Of a stretch of DNA of 64,000 nucleotides, positions 26,532-34,489 are shown piece after piece (position 1 is the stretch's first letter; every line of letters begins with the position of its first letter). Below the pieces are notes generated by a model. That model ran no database searches and was not told the DNA's origin. It saw only the letters and a list, made by a program, of their open reading frames with translations. This DNA is from Roseovarius sp. Its GTDB lineage: Bacteria; Pseudomonadota; Alphaproteobacteria; Rhodobacterales; Rhodobacteraceae. A program made the position numbers and the translations under genes. The stretch is from the NCBI RefSeq assembly GCF_027019125.1, contig NZ_JALUXE010000034.1, forward strand, positions 372,001 to 436,000, written 5' to 3'.

Positions 26532-27479
26532 TTAGCGGCCCGGCGGGACCACCTCATAACCCTGTTCCTCGGGCTCATCATCCACCATTTCGGCCGGAAA
26601 TCCCGGCGCGCGAATGTCGAGGCCGGTCGCCTCTTCCAGCCGTTTGATGATGTCATCGGACTGTGCCCGCTCGCCATAGCGCCGGATGCCATCGTCAAAG
26701 ATCGAGATCATCAGCGGCGAAATTTCCAACGGCACACCCGCGTCGTCGGCGATCTTCTGGAAGAGGCCGATGTCTTTCTTCACCAGGTCCATGGTAAAGC
26801 TGATGTCACGGCTTCCGTTCAGGATCACCTGGCTTTCGGTCTCATGCACAAAGGAATTGCCGGAGCTGATCTTGATCGCCTCATAGGTCGTCGCAAGGTC
26901 AAGCCCGGCCCCTTTCATCGTTACCAGCGCCTCGCAGAGCGTCAGAAGATTGGCGGTGGCGAGATAGTTGGTCATCACCTTGAGCAAGGAGGCGCTGCCG
27001 ATCTCACCCGTATGCAAGAGCCGCCGACCCAAGGTCTTGAGCAGCGGCAGAATCCGCTCGAACGTGGCCCGGTCGCAGCCCGCGAAGATCGAGATATTGC
27101 CGGTATCCGCCCGATGGCAGCCACCCGACACGGGGCAATCCACCGCCGCCCCGCCCGCTGCGATCACGAGCCCGCCCAGACGGCGGATCTCATCTGCATC
27201 GGTGGTGGACATTTCCATCCAGATCTTGCCGGGTCCGACCTCGGGCAGCATCTGTTGCATGACGGCATCGGACGCGGCAGGCGAGGGCAGGCAGGTGATC
27301 ACCACGTCGCAATCGCGCATCATCTGTGCCGGGCTTGTGGCGGCCTTGGCCCCGCGCGCGACAAAGTCGGCGACCAAGTCGCCGTTCAGGTCATGCACCG
27401 TCAGATCATGGCCATTGCGCAGCAGACTGCCCGAAAGTTTGCCGCCCACATTGCCGAGCCCGATGAAACCGATTTTCAT
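26532..27479 (-). CDS. NAD(P)-dependent beta-hydroxyacid dehydrogenase (HIBADH family)
   Basis: A 315-residue oxidoreductase. The Rossmann motif is GFIGLGNVGG (residues 4-13), the substrate motif DCPVSGGCHRADTGN at about 114-128, and the catalytic lysine lies in SASLLKVMTNYLA at about 163-175. The family includes 3-hydroxyisobutyrate, tartronate-semialdehyde and related dehydrogenases. The substrate cannot be told here. A LacI-type regulator is encoded 108 bases upstream on the same strand, which hints at sugar-acid catabolism. It is about 20 residues longer at the C-terminus than the usual ~295, with an acidic end. Confidence 0.85.
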   Translation of the reverse strand: MKIGFIGLGNVGGKLSGSLLRNGHDLTVHDLNGDLVADFVARGAKAATSPAQMMRDCDVVITCLPSPAASDAVMQQMLPEVGPGKIWMEMSTTDADEIRRLGGLVIAAGGAAVDCPVSGGCHRADTGNISIFAGCDRATFERILPLLKTLGRRLLHTGEIGSASLLKVMTNYLATANLLTLCEALVTMKGAGLDLATTYEAIKISSGNSFVHETESQVILNGSRDISFTMDLVKKDIGLFQKIADDAGVPLEISPLMISIFDDGIRRYGERAQSDDIIKRLEEATGLDIRAPGFPAEMVDDEPEEQGYEVVPPGR

Positions 27480-27587
27480 GTCTTTGATATCCTCTCCCTG
27501 CGCCGCTCTGTGGTCGGCTCCGCGCAGCCTTTTGCGATTCGGTTCGGAATTGCAAAGCCATTTGCGACAGCTTTTGGGAAAAGATGG

Positions 27588-28613
27588 TCAGTGCCGACGC
27601 AATGTATCGCCAAGGCTGAGCGTCGGTTCCAGCGTGATGCGCACTGGCGCGCTGTCCTCGGGATTGGCGGCGCGGGCGGCGATGATCTCGGCGGCGCGCC
27701 GTCCGATTTCCAGACGGCAGGCGTCCATCGTTGCCAGGGCCCGCGGCAAACCTTCCAGAAGCTCGACGCCGTTGAAACCCGCAAGCCCCATGTCGTTGGG
27801 AATGTCGATGCCCTGCTCGAGAAGGTAGAGAAGCCCGCCCGCCCCGATCATGTCGTTGGAGTAGTAGAGGAAATCGAGATCCGGCGTGCGTCGCAGCATC
27901 TCGGCGGTCATTTCGCGCCCCTTGAGAAGCGCCGAACCGCCGGAATAGAATTCATGATCCGCCATCTCGATCCCGGCCTTGGCCAGCGCCTCGGTGAAGC
28001 CCTCGAACCGTTTGCGCGCCCGGTGATCCAGCGGCATCTTGGTGCCCATGAACCCGATCCGCCGATAGCCTGCCTTGATGATCGCCTGCGCCATTTGCTG
28101 CCCGGCGCGCCTGTGCGAAATTCCCACGACCGAGTCGATGGGCGTGCCATCCACATCCATGATCTCGACCACGGGGATGCCGCTGGCGCGCAGCATGGCG
28201 CGGCTGGCATCCGAATGTTCCAGCCCCGCGATGATCACGCCAGAGGGGCGCCAGGACAGCATTTCATAGAGGACCTTTTCCTCTTTCTCGGGCCGATACC
28301 CGGTCAGCCCGACAACGGGCTGCAATTCGGTTTCCTCGAGCACGCGGCTGATGCCGGTCATCACCTCGGGAAACACCATGTTCGACATCGAGGGGATGAT
28401 CACGGCCACCAGATTGACCCGCTGACTGGCCAAGGCACCCGCGATCTTGTTGGGCACATAGCCGAGCCGCTTGGCCGCCTCGAGCACCCGCTGGCGTGTG
28501 CCGTCCGAAACATCGCCCTTGTTGCGCAGAACACGGCTGACTGTCATCTCGGACACACCTGCGGCCTCGGACACGTCGCGCAGGGTCAGGGGGTGTCTGT
28601 CATGCTGGGTCAC
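27588..28613 (-). CDS. LacI-family transcriptional regulator, GntR(gluconate)-like
   Basis: A 341-residue repressor. The N-terminal helix-turn-helix LTLRDVSEAAGVSEMTVSRVL (about 9-29) and hinge helix GYVPNKIAGALASQR (about 51-65) are standard, followed by a periplasmic-binding-protein-like effector domain. The effector domain wording (GYRPEKEEKVLYEMLSWRPSG; GVELLEGLPRALATMD) is closest to my memory of the gluconate-operon repressors. A palindromic operator with a central CG at 28643-28656 suggests autoregulation. The nearest possible target is the downstream dehydrogenase. Confidence 0.9.
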   Translation of the reverse strand: MTQHDRHPLTLRDVSEAAGVSEMTVSRVLRNKGDVSDGTRQRVLEAAKRLGYVPNKIAGALASQRVNLVAVIIPSMSNMVFPEVMTGISRVLEETELQPVVGLTGYRPEKEEKVLYEMLSWRPSGVIIAGLEHSDASRAMLRASGIPVVEIMDVDGTPIDSVVGISHRRAGQQMAQAIIKAGYRRIGFMGTKMPLDHRARKRFEGFTEALAKAGIEMADHEFYSGGSALLKGREMTAEMLRRTPDLDFLYYSNDMIGAGGLLYLLEQGIDIPNDMGLAGFNGVELLEGLPRALATMDACRLEIGRRAAEIIAARAANPEDSAPVRITLEPTLSLGDTLRRH

Positions 28614-28642
28614 GGGGGGATGTCCACAAGGTCCTGAACCTT

Positions 28643-28656
28643 TGTTACCGCGAACA
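28643..28656. promoter_or_regulatory. LacI-family operator upstream of the regulator gene
   Basis: TGTTACCGCGAACA is a near-palindrome (TGTT...AACA arms with the central CG step typical of LacI-family operators), 30 bases before the regulator start. No second copy was found before the dehydrogenase gene. Confidence 0.5.
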
Positions 28657-28760
28657 CCGTCGCAGGATCAAGCTGCCTGCGCGAATCCACTTCAAAACGT
28701 CGCGGCGCGGAAATCGGACGATGACAAACGCCCCTGCCCGCGCTAAGCAAGTCCGCGCGT

Positions 28761-28837
28761 GGCCCCGTGGCTCAACAGGATAGAGCAGCCCCCTCCTAAG
28801 GGGCAGGTTGCAGGTTCGAATCCTGCCGGGGTCACCA
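28761..28837 (+). tRNA. tRNA-Arg (anticodon CCT)
   Basis: A full cloverleaf of 77 bases including the encoded CCA. The acceptor stem is GGCCCCG/CGGGGTC (one G-U), the D arm GCTC...GAGC, the anticodon stem GCCCC/GGGGC with loop CTCCTAA (anticodon CCT, decoding AGG), the T arm GCAGG/CCTGC with TTCGAAT, and discriminator A. It marks the left border of the accessory-looking 28.8-35.4 kb stretch; tRNA-Arg(CCT) genes are common integration sites. Confidence 0.97.
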
Positions 28838-29185
28838 GATCGAAAAGTCTTTCAGTTCAACTCTGTTGGAAGCCGGTAAAACCGGCTTGGGGGTGTGACC
28901 TGCGCCACTGCGGGGCAGCGCCGGGAGTCTGTAATGCGATGGAGTCATCAATCGAGGTGACTGCGGAACCGCCAAAGGCCTTGGCGGATTGCCGGTGGCG
29001 GAGGGTAGATTTTCCGGGTAGCCTGAAGGCGTATAGATTGTGTCTCGAGGGCTGAAGCGTGTATCCCGCTGGCGCGTCGCGGGTGGATCAGGCACCAGCC
29101 GGTTCAAGGCGCGGGCGTTTGAAGATTATCTTTTCAAACCAGACATTTAGCCCCTTGATGGGTGATGAAAGATAAGCGGCGATAG
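28838..29185. other. Structured non-coding stretch between tRNA-Arg and the SGNH operon
   Basis: No supported protein gene in 348 bases. Three perfect hairpins stand out: AAGCCGGT/ACCGGCTT (28870-28888, 3-base loop, possibly the tRNA terminator but without a T-run), CCGCCAA/TTGGCGG (28969-28987, 5-base loop) and GTTTGAA/TTCAAAC (29117-29139, 9-base loop). This could be an untranslated leader, a non-coding RNA or the remains of an inserted element. Confidence 0.5.
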
Positions 29186-30082
29186 ATGCAGATCATGTCA
29201 GTCTCGCAACCGGAAACACGCAGAACCGTCAGCAAGCCCAGGCTTCTGTTTCGCCCCGATCCCGTTTTGGGTTGGCGGCTATCGGCGGACCATAGCGTTC
29301 GCGTGGCGTTTCGCAGCAACATTCTTCAGCATATCGCGGCCGATGGCTGGCGGCATGTTCCCGGGTCACAGACAGCGCAGGGGCCGCGTGTCGGCTTTTA
29401 TGGCTGCTCGTTTACCTATGGCACGGGTTTGGCGGATGAGGAAACCTTTACCGCCCTGCTCCAACGCGACATGCCAGATGTCCGGATTTTGAATCGTGGC
29501 ATTGGCGGGCATGGCTCTGTGCAAAATCTGCTGCAACTCCGCCGCGACATTGCGGCAGGGGCGATAGATGCCGCCGTCTTTTCCGTGATCAGCGACCATC
29601 GGTTTCGCAACATCGCCCACCCACAGCGCATGCGGCAATATCTGAGCGCAGAGTGGTATAAATTAAGGGTCGAACACGTGCCCGTTGCCCAGCTCGATGG
29701 CAAAGGGCAGGTACAGATCGTGTATCGGGAGATTTGGCAACCGGCGCTGCGGGATGTCAATTTCGGGGTCTTTCTGCCGGACGACCATATGGTCAACCTC
29801 GTCACTCTTGCAGTTCTGGAGCTGGTCCGCGAGACGGCCAGGGCCGCCGGCATCCCGCTTCGGTTTGCCCTGCTCGATTCCCTGGACCGGGATTTCAACA
29901 GCGCCGTTTGCGATCGTTTTTCCGAAGCTCTCGATATTTCATGCCCGCATGACCGGCAGCACACATTTCAGCCTTTGGACAATCACCCCAACATGAGAGC
30001 CAACAGTCTTTTTGCCGAACGGCTGCAACCGCTGATCAAGCCCCTTCTTGGCAAGGCTCCTGCCCGTAGAGGTGACGTGTGA
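29186..30082 (+). CDS. SGNH/GDSL-type hydrolase
   Basis: A 298-residue protein with the SGNH hydrolase blocks in order: block I with the nucleophile Ser in GFYGCSFTYGTGLADEETF (about residues 70-88), block II/III glycine and asparagine in NRGIGGHGS (about 103-111) and block V Asp-His in DNHPNMRANSLFAERL (about 268-283). No signal peptide is visible. Members are esterases or acetyl-ester hydrolases/transferases that often act on glycans. Its stop overlaps the GTG start of the carbamoyltransferase (GTGA), so the two act in one pathway. The start at 29186 has a weak ribosome site; 29195 is the alternative. Confidence 0.78.
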   Translation: MQIMSVSQPETRRTVSKPRLLFRPDPVLGWRLSADHSVRVAFRSNILQHIAADGWRHVPGSQTAQGPRVGFYGCSFTYGTGLADEETFTALLQRDMPDVRILNRGIGGHGSVQNLLQLRRDIAAGAIDAAVFSVISDHRFRNIAHPQRMRQYLSAEWYKLRVEHVPVAQLDGKGQVQIVYREIWQPALRDVNFGVFLPDDHMVNLVTLAVLELVRETARAAGIPLRFALLDSLDRDFNSAVCDRFSEALDISCPHDRQHTFQPLDNHPNMRANSLFAERLQPLIKPLLGKAPARRGDV

Positions 30083-31920
30083 CCGCCCCCCGCTACACGT
30101 TGGGCATCTCGTCGCATTTTCACGATTCCGCGGCGGCTCTGGTGCAGGGCACGCGCATTCTGGCCGCTGCGCAGGAAGAGCGGTTCACCCGACAGAAGGC
30201 CGATTGGCAATTTCCAAAGAACGCGATCAGCTATTGCCTGTCGCAGTTGCCTGACGGCGCGGCGATTGATCGCGTCGCCTATTATGAGGATCCCGGCCTC
30301 AAACTGCGGCGGATTCTGCAAAACGCCCAAACCCGGCTTCCGACGGGGGCGCGGCTCTGGCCGCGGATGGTGGAAACGCTGCGCAGCCTTGCGGATGAGC
30401 TGCCTCTGCAACTGAGCAGGATCGCCGAGGATCCGGACCGGATCGTCTTTGTGCCGCATCACCGGTCACATGCGGCGTCGGCGTTCTATCCTGCGCCCTT
30501 TGCCGAGGCGGCGGTGCTGGTGCTGGACGGGGTCGGGGAATATTCCACCACGACCCTTTGGTCAGGCACCGTGGCCGGGTTGCGGGCCGAAGCCGAGATC
30601 AGCTTTCCACATTCTCTGGGTCTGTTTTATAGCGCCTTCACGCAATACTGCGGCTTCAAGGTGAATTCCGGCGAATACAAGCTGATGGGCCTCGCCCCCT
30701 TTGGCACGCCGGAGTTTCGCGAAAAGATCCGTGACGAGATGATCGCGCTGCAACCGGATGGTGGTTTCGCGCTCAACATGGATTATTTCGATTTTGACCG
30801 GGGGCTGAGCACCACGTCGCCGCTCTTTGAAATGCTGTTTGGCGAACCACAGCGCAAGGAGTCAGGGACGTTGACACAGTTCCATATGAACGTTGCCGCC
30901 TCTGCCCAAGCGGTGCTCGAAGATGCGGTGTTGGCCTTGGCCAGAACCGCCTTGGACCGCGCGCAAAGCCGGAACCTCTGTCTCGCGGGGGGTGTCGCTC
31001 TGAATTGCGTGGCCAATAGTCGGCTGATCCGCGACCTGCCCGGCCTTGGCAAGCTGTGGATTCAGCCCGCGTCCGGGGATGCTGGAGGGGCCCTTGGTGC
31101 GGCCCTCGAGGTGGCGCGTGAGGGTGCAGCCACCGACCGGCCGTCCATGACCAAGGACACCATGTCTGGTGGTTTTCTCGGGCCGCAGTTCACCGATGCC
31201 GAAATCTGCGCCGCGCTGGATGCGGCGGGGCTGGTCTATGAAGAGGTGCCCGAACCCGCGTGCTATGCCGATACCGTTGCGGCGGCACTGGCCGAAGGGC
31301 AGGTTGTGGGCCATTTCCACGGGCGCATGGAGTTCGGGCCGCGGGCCTTGGGCAACCGCTCGATCCTTGCCGATCCGCGTGGCAAGGACACGCTGAGCCG
31401 CGTCAACAAGTCGATCAAGTTCCGGGAAGACTGGCGGCCCTTCGCCCCGATGGTTCTGGCCGATCAGGCGCCCGTCTATTTCGAGGAGCCGACCGACAGC
31501 CCCTATATGCTGCTTGTGGCACAGCTCAGACCCGAGTTTTGCGGGACGACCACCGTGTCAGACGCGCGCGGGCGCGGCTTGCACGGCCCGATGCAATTGC
31601 AGAACGCCGTTGTCAGCGATTTTGCCGCTGTCACGCATGTGGATTTCAGCGCCAGGCTGCAAACGGTTACGCCCGGCACTGACGCACGGGCGGGAACGAT
31701 CCTTGCGGCGTTTCACGCCATGACCGGCTGTCCCATGCTGCTCAACACCTCTTTCAACGTGCGCGGAGAACCCATCATCTGTAGCCCGAAGGACGCGATA
31801 GACTGCTTTCTGAACACCCATATCGACCTGTTGGCGATCGGTGGGATGATCGTTCGAAAATCGTCCCAGCCAGACTGGGTTCACGAAAAGATCGGGAGGA
31901 TGCGCTTTGCCGCAGATTGA
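30079..31920 (+). CDS. O-carbamoyltransferase, NodU/CmcH family
   Basis: A 613-residue enzyme. The N-terminal ASKHA-fold domain begins at LGISSHFHDSAAAL, with the metal/substrate histidines in VPHHRSHAASAFYP (about residues 126-139) and GEYKLMGLAPFG at about 198; the C-terminal domain has EFGPRALGNRSILADPR at about 417-433 and LNTSFNVRGEPI near 555. The family moves a carbamoyl group from carbamoyl phosphate to hydroxyls of sugars or natural products (Nod factor, cephamycin, nebramycin). It starts with GTG at 30079, overlapping the SGNH stop. With the SGNH protein it suggests decoration of an exported glycan or small molecule. Confidence 0.9.
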   Translation: MTAPRYTLGISSHFHDSAAALVQGTRILAAAQEERFTRQKADWQFPKNAISYCLSQLPDGAAIDRVAYYEDPGLKLRRILQNAQTRLPTGARLWPRMVETLRSLADELPLQLSRIAEDPDRIVFVPHHRSHAASAFYPAPFAEAAVLVLDGVGEYSTTTLWSGTVAGLRAEAEISFPHSLGLFYSAFTQYCGFKVNSGEYKLMGLAPFGTPEFREKIRDEMIALQPDGGFALNMDYFDFDRGLSTTSPLFEMLFGEPQRKESGTLTQFHMNVAASAQAVLEDAVLALARTALDRAQSRNLCLAGGVALNCVANSRLIRDLPGLGKLWIQPASGDAGGALGAALEVAREGAATDRPSMTKDTMSGGFLGPQFTDAEICAALDAAGLVYEEVPEPACYADTVAAALAEGQVVGHFHGRMEFGPRALGNRSILADPRGKDTLSRVNKSIKFREDWRPFAPMVLADQAPVYFEEPTDSPYMLLVAQLRPEFCGTTTVSDARGRGLHGPMQLQNAVVSDFAAVTHVDFSARLQTVTPGTDARAGTILAAFHAMTGCPMLLNTSFNVRGEPIICSPKDAIDCFLNTHIDLLAIGGMIVRKSSQPDWVHEKIGRMRFAAD

Positions 31921-32227
31921 CCACGCCGAGTTTCTGGAGCGGATGATGACCCTGCTGGGTGCTCATCCGGTCGAGCCTTTGGCCGACACGGCGGGTCTCG
32001 CTCCGCCAATGGCCGCGCTCAACGCCGCACCGCGCGGATTTGCAGAGGTTTACGGCAGCGAAGGCCTGTTTGTTCAGACAGGCATCCGCGCCGAAAATGA
32101 CGGCGATCCAGGCATGGCGGCTCTGCTGGTTGATTTGAAACGTGCCCTTGATAGCGGCAAGCTCGATCTTGTGCGGCGATCCAAGCCTGCGCCCCGATTG
32201 GGCGGGTTTGTTTATCCCGTTGTCTAG
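31907..32227 (+). CDS. Small unknown protein coupled to the carbamoyltransferase
   Basis: A 106-residue soluble protein that I do not recognise. It starts with TTG at 31907 inside the end of the carbamoyltransferase gene, 7 bases after GGGAGG; the next in-frame ATG pair (31943) would lose a conserved-looking start. Residues 1-20 look helical (EFLERMMTLLGAH), the middle is loop-rich, and it ends APRLGGFVYPVV. No membrane segment or cysteine is visible. A 14-base-pair hairpin closes the operon just downstream. A regulatory or assembly partner for the carbamoyltransferase is a guess from position only. Confidence 0.65.
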   Translation: MPQIDHAEFLERMMTLLGAHPVEPLADTAGLAPPMAALNAAPRGFAEVYGSEGLFVQTGIRAENDGDPGMAALLVDLKRALDSGKLDLVRRSKPAPRLGGFVYPVV

Positions 32228-32238
32228 GGATGAAATTG

Positions 32239-32271
32239 CCACTTGCGGCGGGTGTATCCCGCCGCAAGTGG
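32239..32271. terminator. Long perfect hairpin between convergent operons
   Basis: A 14-base-pair perfect stem (32239-32252 with 32258-32271, 5-base loop) between the end of the carbamoyltransferase operon and the end of the tail-collar operon. T-tracts are weak on both sides (TGTTTG on plus, AATTTC on minus). It most likely stops transcription from both directions. Confidence 0.7.
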
Positions 32272-32282
32272 TGTTTGCGCGT

Positions 32283-32909
32283 CTAGTTCCGCGGTGGGAA
32301 TATCCCCTGAAGCGAGATGCAGTAGCGAATGACCTGTGTCGGGTCCTGGACATTCACGGGCTGACCGCCGCCTGAAGGCGCGATCATTTGCGACGACATC
32401 TGCACATTGGCCGCCTGATCGGAATAGATCGTCTCCTGCCCGGTGCCGCCATCCGGTGCGGCGGCCAGAATCTTGCCGCCCGGTCCGGGAAGATTGCCGT
32501 CGGTGTTGGTCGCGTTGACCGCATGGCTATGTGAGGCCATCTGGTTCTGGGTGAGTGTCACCGTCTCTCGTCCGCCGACCTGCCCCCAGGCCCGCGGGGT
32601 AAGACCGGGGCCGGTGCCCTGGCCGATCGGCAGGCGCCCACGCAAGTCCGGAAGCCCAAATGTGGTTCGACCGTCGCCGCCGAATGTCGTGCCGATCAGG
32701 GCGAAGAGGGCCTGGTTCTGGGTGATCGGCAGAATCTGTCCCTCGGCGCTGGACCAGCCGGCAGGACAAAAGCCGGTGATGCCCATCGGGGCAATCTCTC
32801 CGATAAAGGGTGAGGACGTGGCCAGAGCCGCGTGCGGCGTTGCAAAGGCGGCAATCCCCAGAACCAGCGCCGTCAACGCCCCGTGGGATTTCATTTTTGA
32901 ATGTGTCAT
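32283..32909 (-). CDS. Secreted tail-collar-domain protein 1 (microcystin-dependent-protein family)
   Basis: A 208-residue protein. A signal peptide at about 1-31 (cleavage near ALA-T) is followed by SPFIGEIAPMGITGFCPAGW, the tail-collar core FALIGTTFGGDGRTTFGLPDLRGR (about 90-113) and a C-terminal IRYCISLQGIFPPRN. The mature chain has just two cysteines, one near each end. The ATG at 32909 follows TTTTGGAG at the same distance as in the two paralogues. It is last of three tandem copies. The fold comes from phage short-tail-fibre collars, but the signal peptide and the lack of other phage genes argue for a cellular, exported role. Confidence 0.85.
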   Translation of the reverse strand: MTHSKMKSHGALTALVLGIAAFATPHAALATSSPFIGEIAPMGITGFCPAGWSSAEGQILPITQNQALFALIGTTFGGDGRTTFGLPDLRGRLPIGQGTGPGLTPRAWGQVGGRETVTLTQNQMASHSHAVNATNTDGNLPGPGGKILAAAPDGGTGQETIYSDQAANVQMSSQMIAPSGGGQPVNVQDPTQVIRYCISLQGIFPPRN

Positions 32910-32978
32910 CGAAGTCTCCAAAATATTGATTAAGAAGGGTAATCCGTCGCCAAGCTGGGCGATCCCCGAAAGCGGGGG

Positions 32979-33602
32979 TCAGCTGCGTGACGGAAAGGCA
33001 CCCGTCAGGGATATACAGTGCATGAGGCCCAAGGTCGGGTCCTGGGTGTTGATCGAAGTGCTGGATCCGGTCAGCGAGATCATCGCCGGGTTCATCGTGA
33101 CATTCGGGCTGGCCTGGGAATAGATCGTTTCGTTGCCGGTGCCACCTGTCGGTGCCGCCGCCAACAGCTTGCCACCCGGACCAGGCAGGTCGCCATCCAG
33201 ATTGTTGGCATTCACCGTATGGCTATGCTGCGGCATGGTGGCCTGTGTCATCGTCTTGTTTTCCGTGCCGAAGATTTGCCCCGCCTGCCGTGGAGTCAGG
33301 CCGTTGCCGGTTCCCTGACCCAACGCAATGCGGCCGCGCAGATCGGGGAGGGCGAATGTCGTCGTTCCGTTTCCGCCAAATTGGGTGCCAAGGAGCGAGA
33401 AAAGCGCCTGGTTGCTCGAAATGGGCAAAATCTGCCCCGCAGCCTCCGCCCAACCTTGGGGGCAGAAATTGAAACTGACGATCATGATGTCCCCGAGGAA
33501 GGCATCGAAGCCAGCCTCTGCGCGGTTCGGAGCGGCGACGGCACCCAATGTCAGGCCCAGCATCCCCACTGCTGCAAGCGTGCTCTTGTTCAAAATTTTC
33601 AT
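32979..33602 (-). CDS. Secreted tail-collar-domain protein 2
   Basis: A 207-residue paralogue of its two neighbours. A signal peptide covers about residues 1-28 (cleavage near AEA-G), then FDAFLGDIMIVSFNFCPQGW, the collar core FSLLGTQFGGNGTTTFALPDLRGR and the C-terminal LMHCISLTGAFPSRS. The two-cysteine pattern is kept. The ATG at 33602 follows TTTTTGGAG; the in-frame TTG upstream overlaps this ribosome site and is not used. It is the most diverged of the three in the last 30 residues (MH for RY before the cysteine; GAF for GIF). Confidence 0.85.
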   Translation of the reverse strand: MKILNKSTLAAVGMLGLTLGAVAAPNRAEAGFDAFLGDIMIVSFNFCPQGWAEAAGQILPISSNQALFSLLGTQFGGNGTTTFALPDLRGRIALGQGTGNGLTPRQAGQIFGTENKTMTQATMPQHSHTVNANNLDGDLPGPGGKLLAAAPTGGTGNETIYSQASPNVTMNPAMISLTGSSTSINTQDPTLGLMHCISLTGAFPSRS

Positions 33603-33684
33603 TACGGACTCCAAAAATTAAAGTTGTGTCTGAGAGTTGTGGAAAGTCGCTCCCGCAGCGTTAGCCGGGGCTCTGACTGTCATT

Positions 33685-34308
33685 TCAGTTCCGCGACGGA
33701 AATATCCCCTGGATGGCGATACAATAGCGCATCACCAGCGTCGGATCCTCGACGTCGAATGGCAGGCTCTGACCGCTTGCTCCGATCATTGCGGATGACA
33801 TCGTCACGTTTGGAGCCTGATCCGAATAAATCGTCTCAGAGCCAACGCCGCTTGGTGGAGCAGCGGCCAAGAGCTTGCCCCCCGGGCCAGGAAGATCTCC
33901 GTCCAGATTATTGGCATTCACCGCGTGACTATGGCTCGGCAATTGATTGACGCTTAGCGTGACCGCTTCGGCCCCAACCATTTGCCCTTGGCTGCGCGGG
34001 GTAAGTCCCGGCCCGGTCCCCTGTCCCATCGCGCCCCGGCCCCGCAGGTCGGGGAGGCCGAAGGTGGTCGTGCCGTTTCCGCCATAGGTGACGCCGATCA
34101 AGGAAAACAGGGCCGTGTTGCTGGCAATCGACAGAATTTGCCCTTCGGCGCTCATCCAACCGCGTGGGCAAAAATTATAGCCGACGGCAATTATATCCCC
34201 AATGAAAGGGTCGGTTCCGGCCTTTGCGGTTTCCGGCACAAGGCCACCCCCCACGGCGAGCCCAAAGCCAAGCGTACAAATGAACGCTGATCGTTTCACA
34301 AAATCCAT
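33685..34308 (-). CDS. Secreted tail-collar-domain protein 3, first of the operon
   Basis: A 207-residue paralogue. A signal peptide covers about residues 1-29 (FICTLGFGLAVGGGL core, cleavage near AKA-G), then TDPFIGDIIAVGYNFCPRGW, the collar core FSLIGVTYGGNGTTTFGLPDLRGR and the C-terminal MRYCIAIQGIFPSRN. The mature chain again has two cysteines. The ATG at 34308 follows TTTGGAGATCGAGA; a longer reading from 34407 would precede the signal peptide and is rejected. It is transcribed first, divergent from the sulfotransferase. Confidence 0.85.
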   Translation of the reverse strand: MDFVKRSAFICTLGFGLAVGGGLVPETAKAGTDPFIGDIIAVGYNFCPRGWMSAEGQILSIASNTALFSLIGVTYGGNGTTTFGLPDLRGRGAMGQGTGPGLTPRSQGQMVGAEAVTLSVNQLPSHSHAVNANNLDGDLPGPGGKLLAAAPPSGVGSETIYSDQAPNVTMSSAMIGASGQSLPFDVEDPTLVMRYCIAIQGIFPSRN

Positions 34309-34489
34309 TCTCGATCTCCAAATGCAGGTTAAAACTTTAAGTTGAGTGTTCACATTCCTACGATTCCTGAAATAACGCAAAACTATTCTTAATGGCCGCG
34401 CGCCCAAGAGCTATGCTGGGGCACGGCGCCTGATCGGACGCGGTTCGAACGGGGTCTTGCGAGGTTTGAGTCAGGGATCAAAACACAGG

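Noticed and set aside
28832..29107. A 91-codon frame on the minus strand after tRNA-Arg
   Set aside because: It overlaps the tRNA 3' end and two hairpins, has no ribosome site and has no protein-like pattern.
32283..34308. Prophage remnant suggested by the tail-collar genes
   Set aside because: All three have signal peptides and their own ribosome sites, and no capsid, terminase, integrase or lysis gene is nearby.
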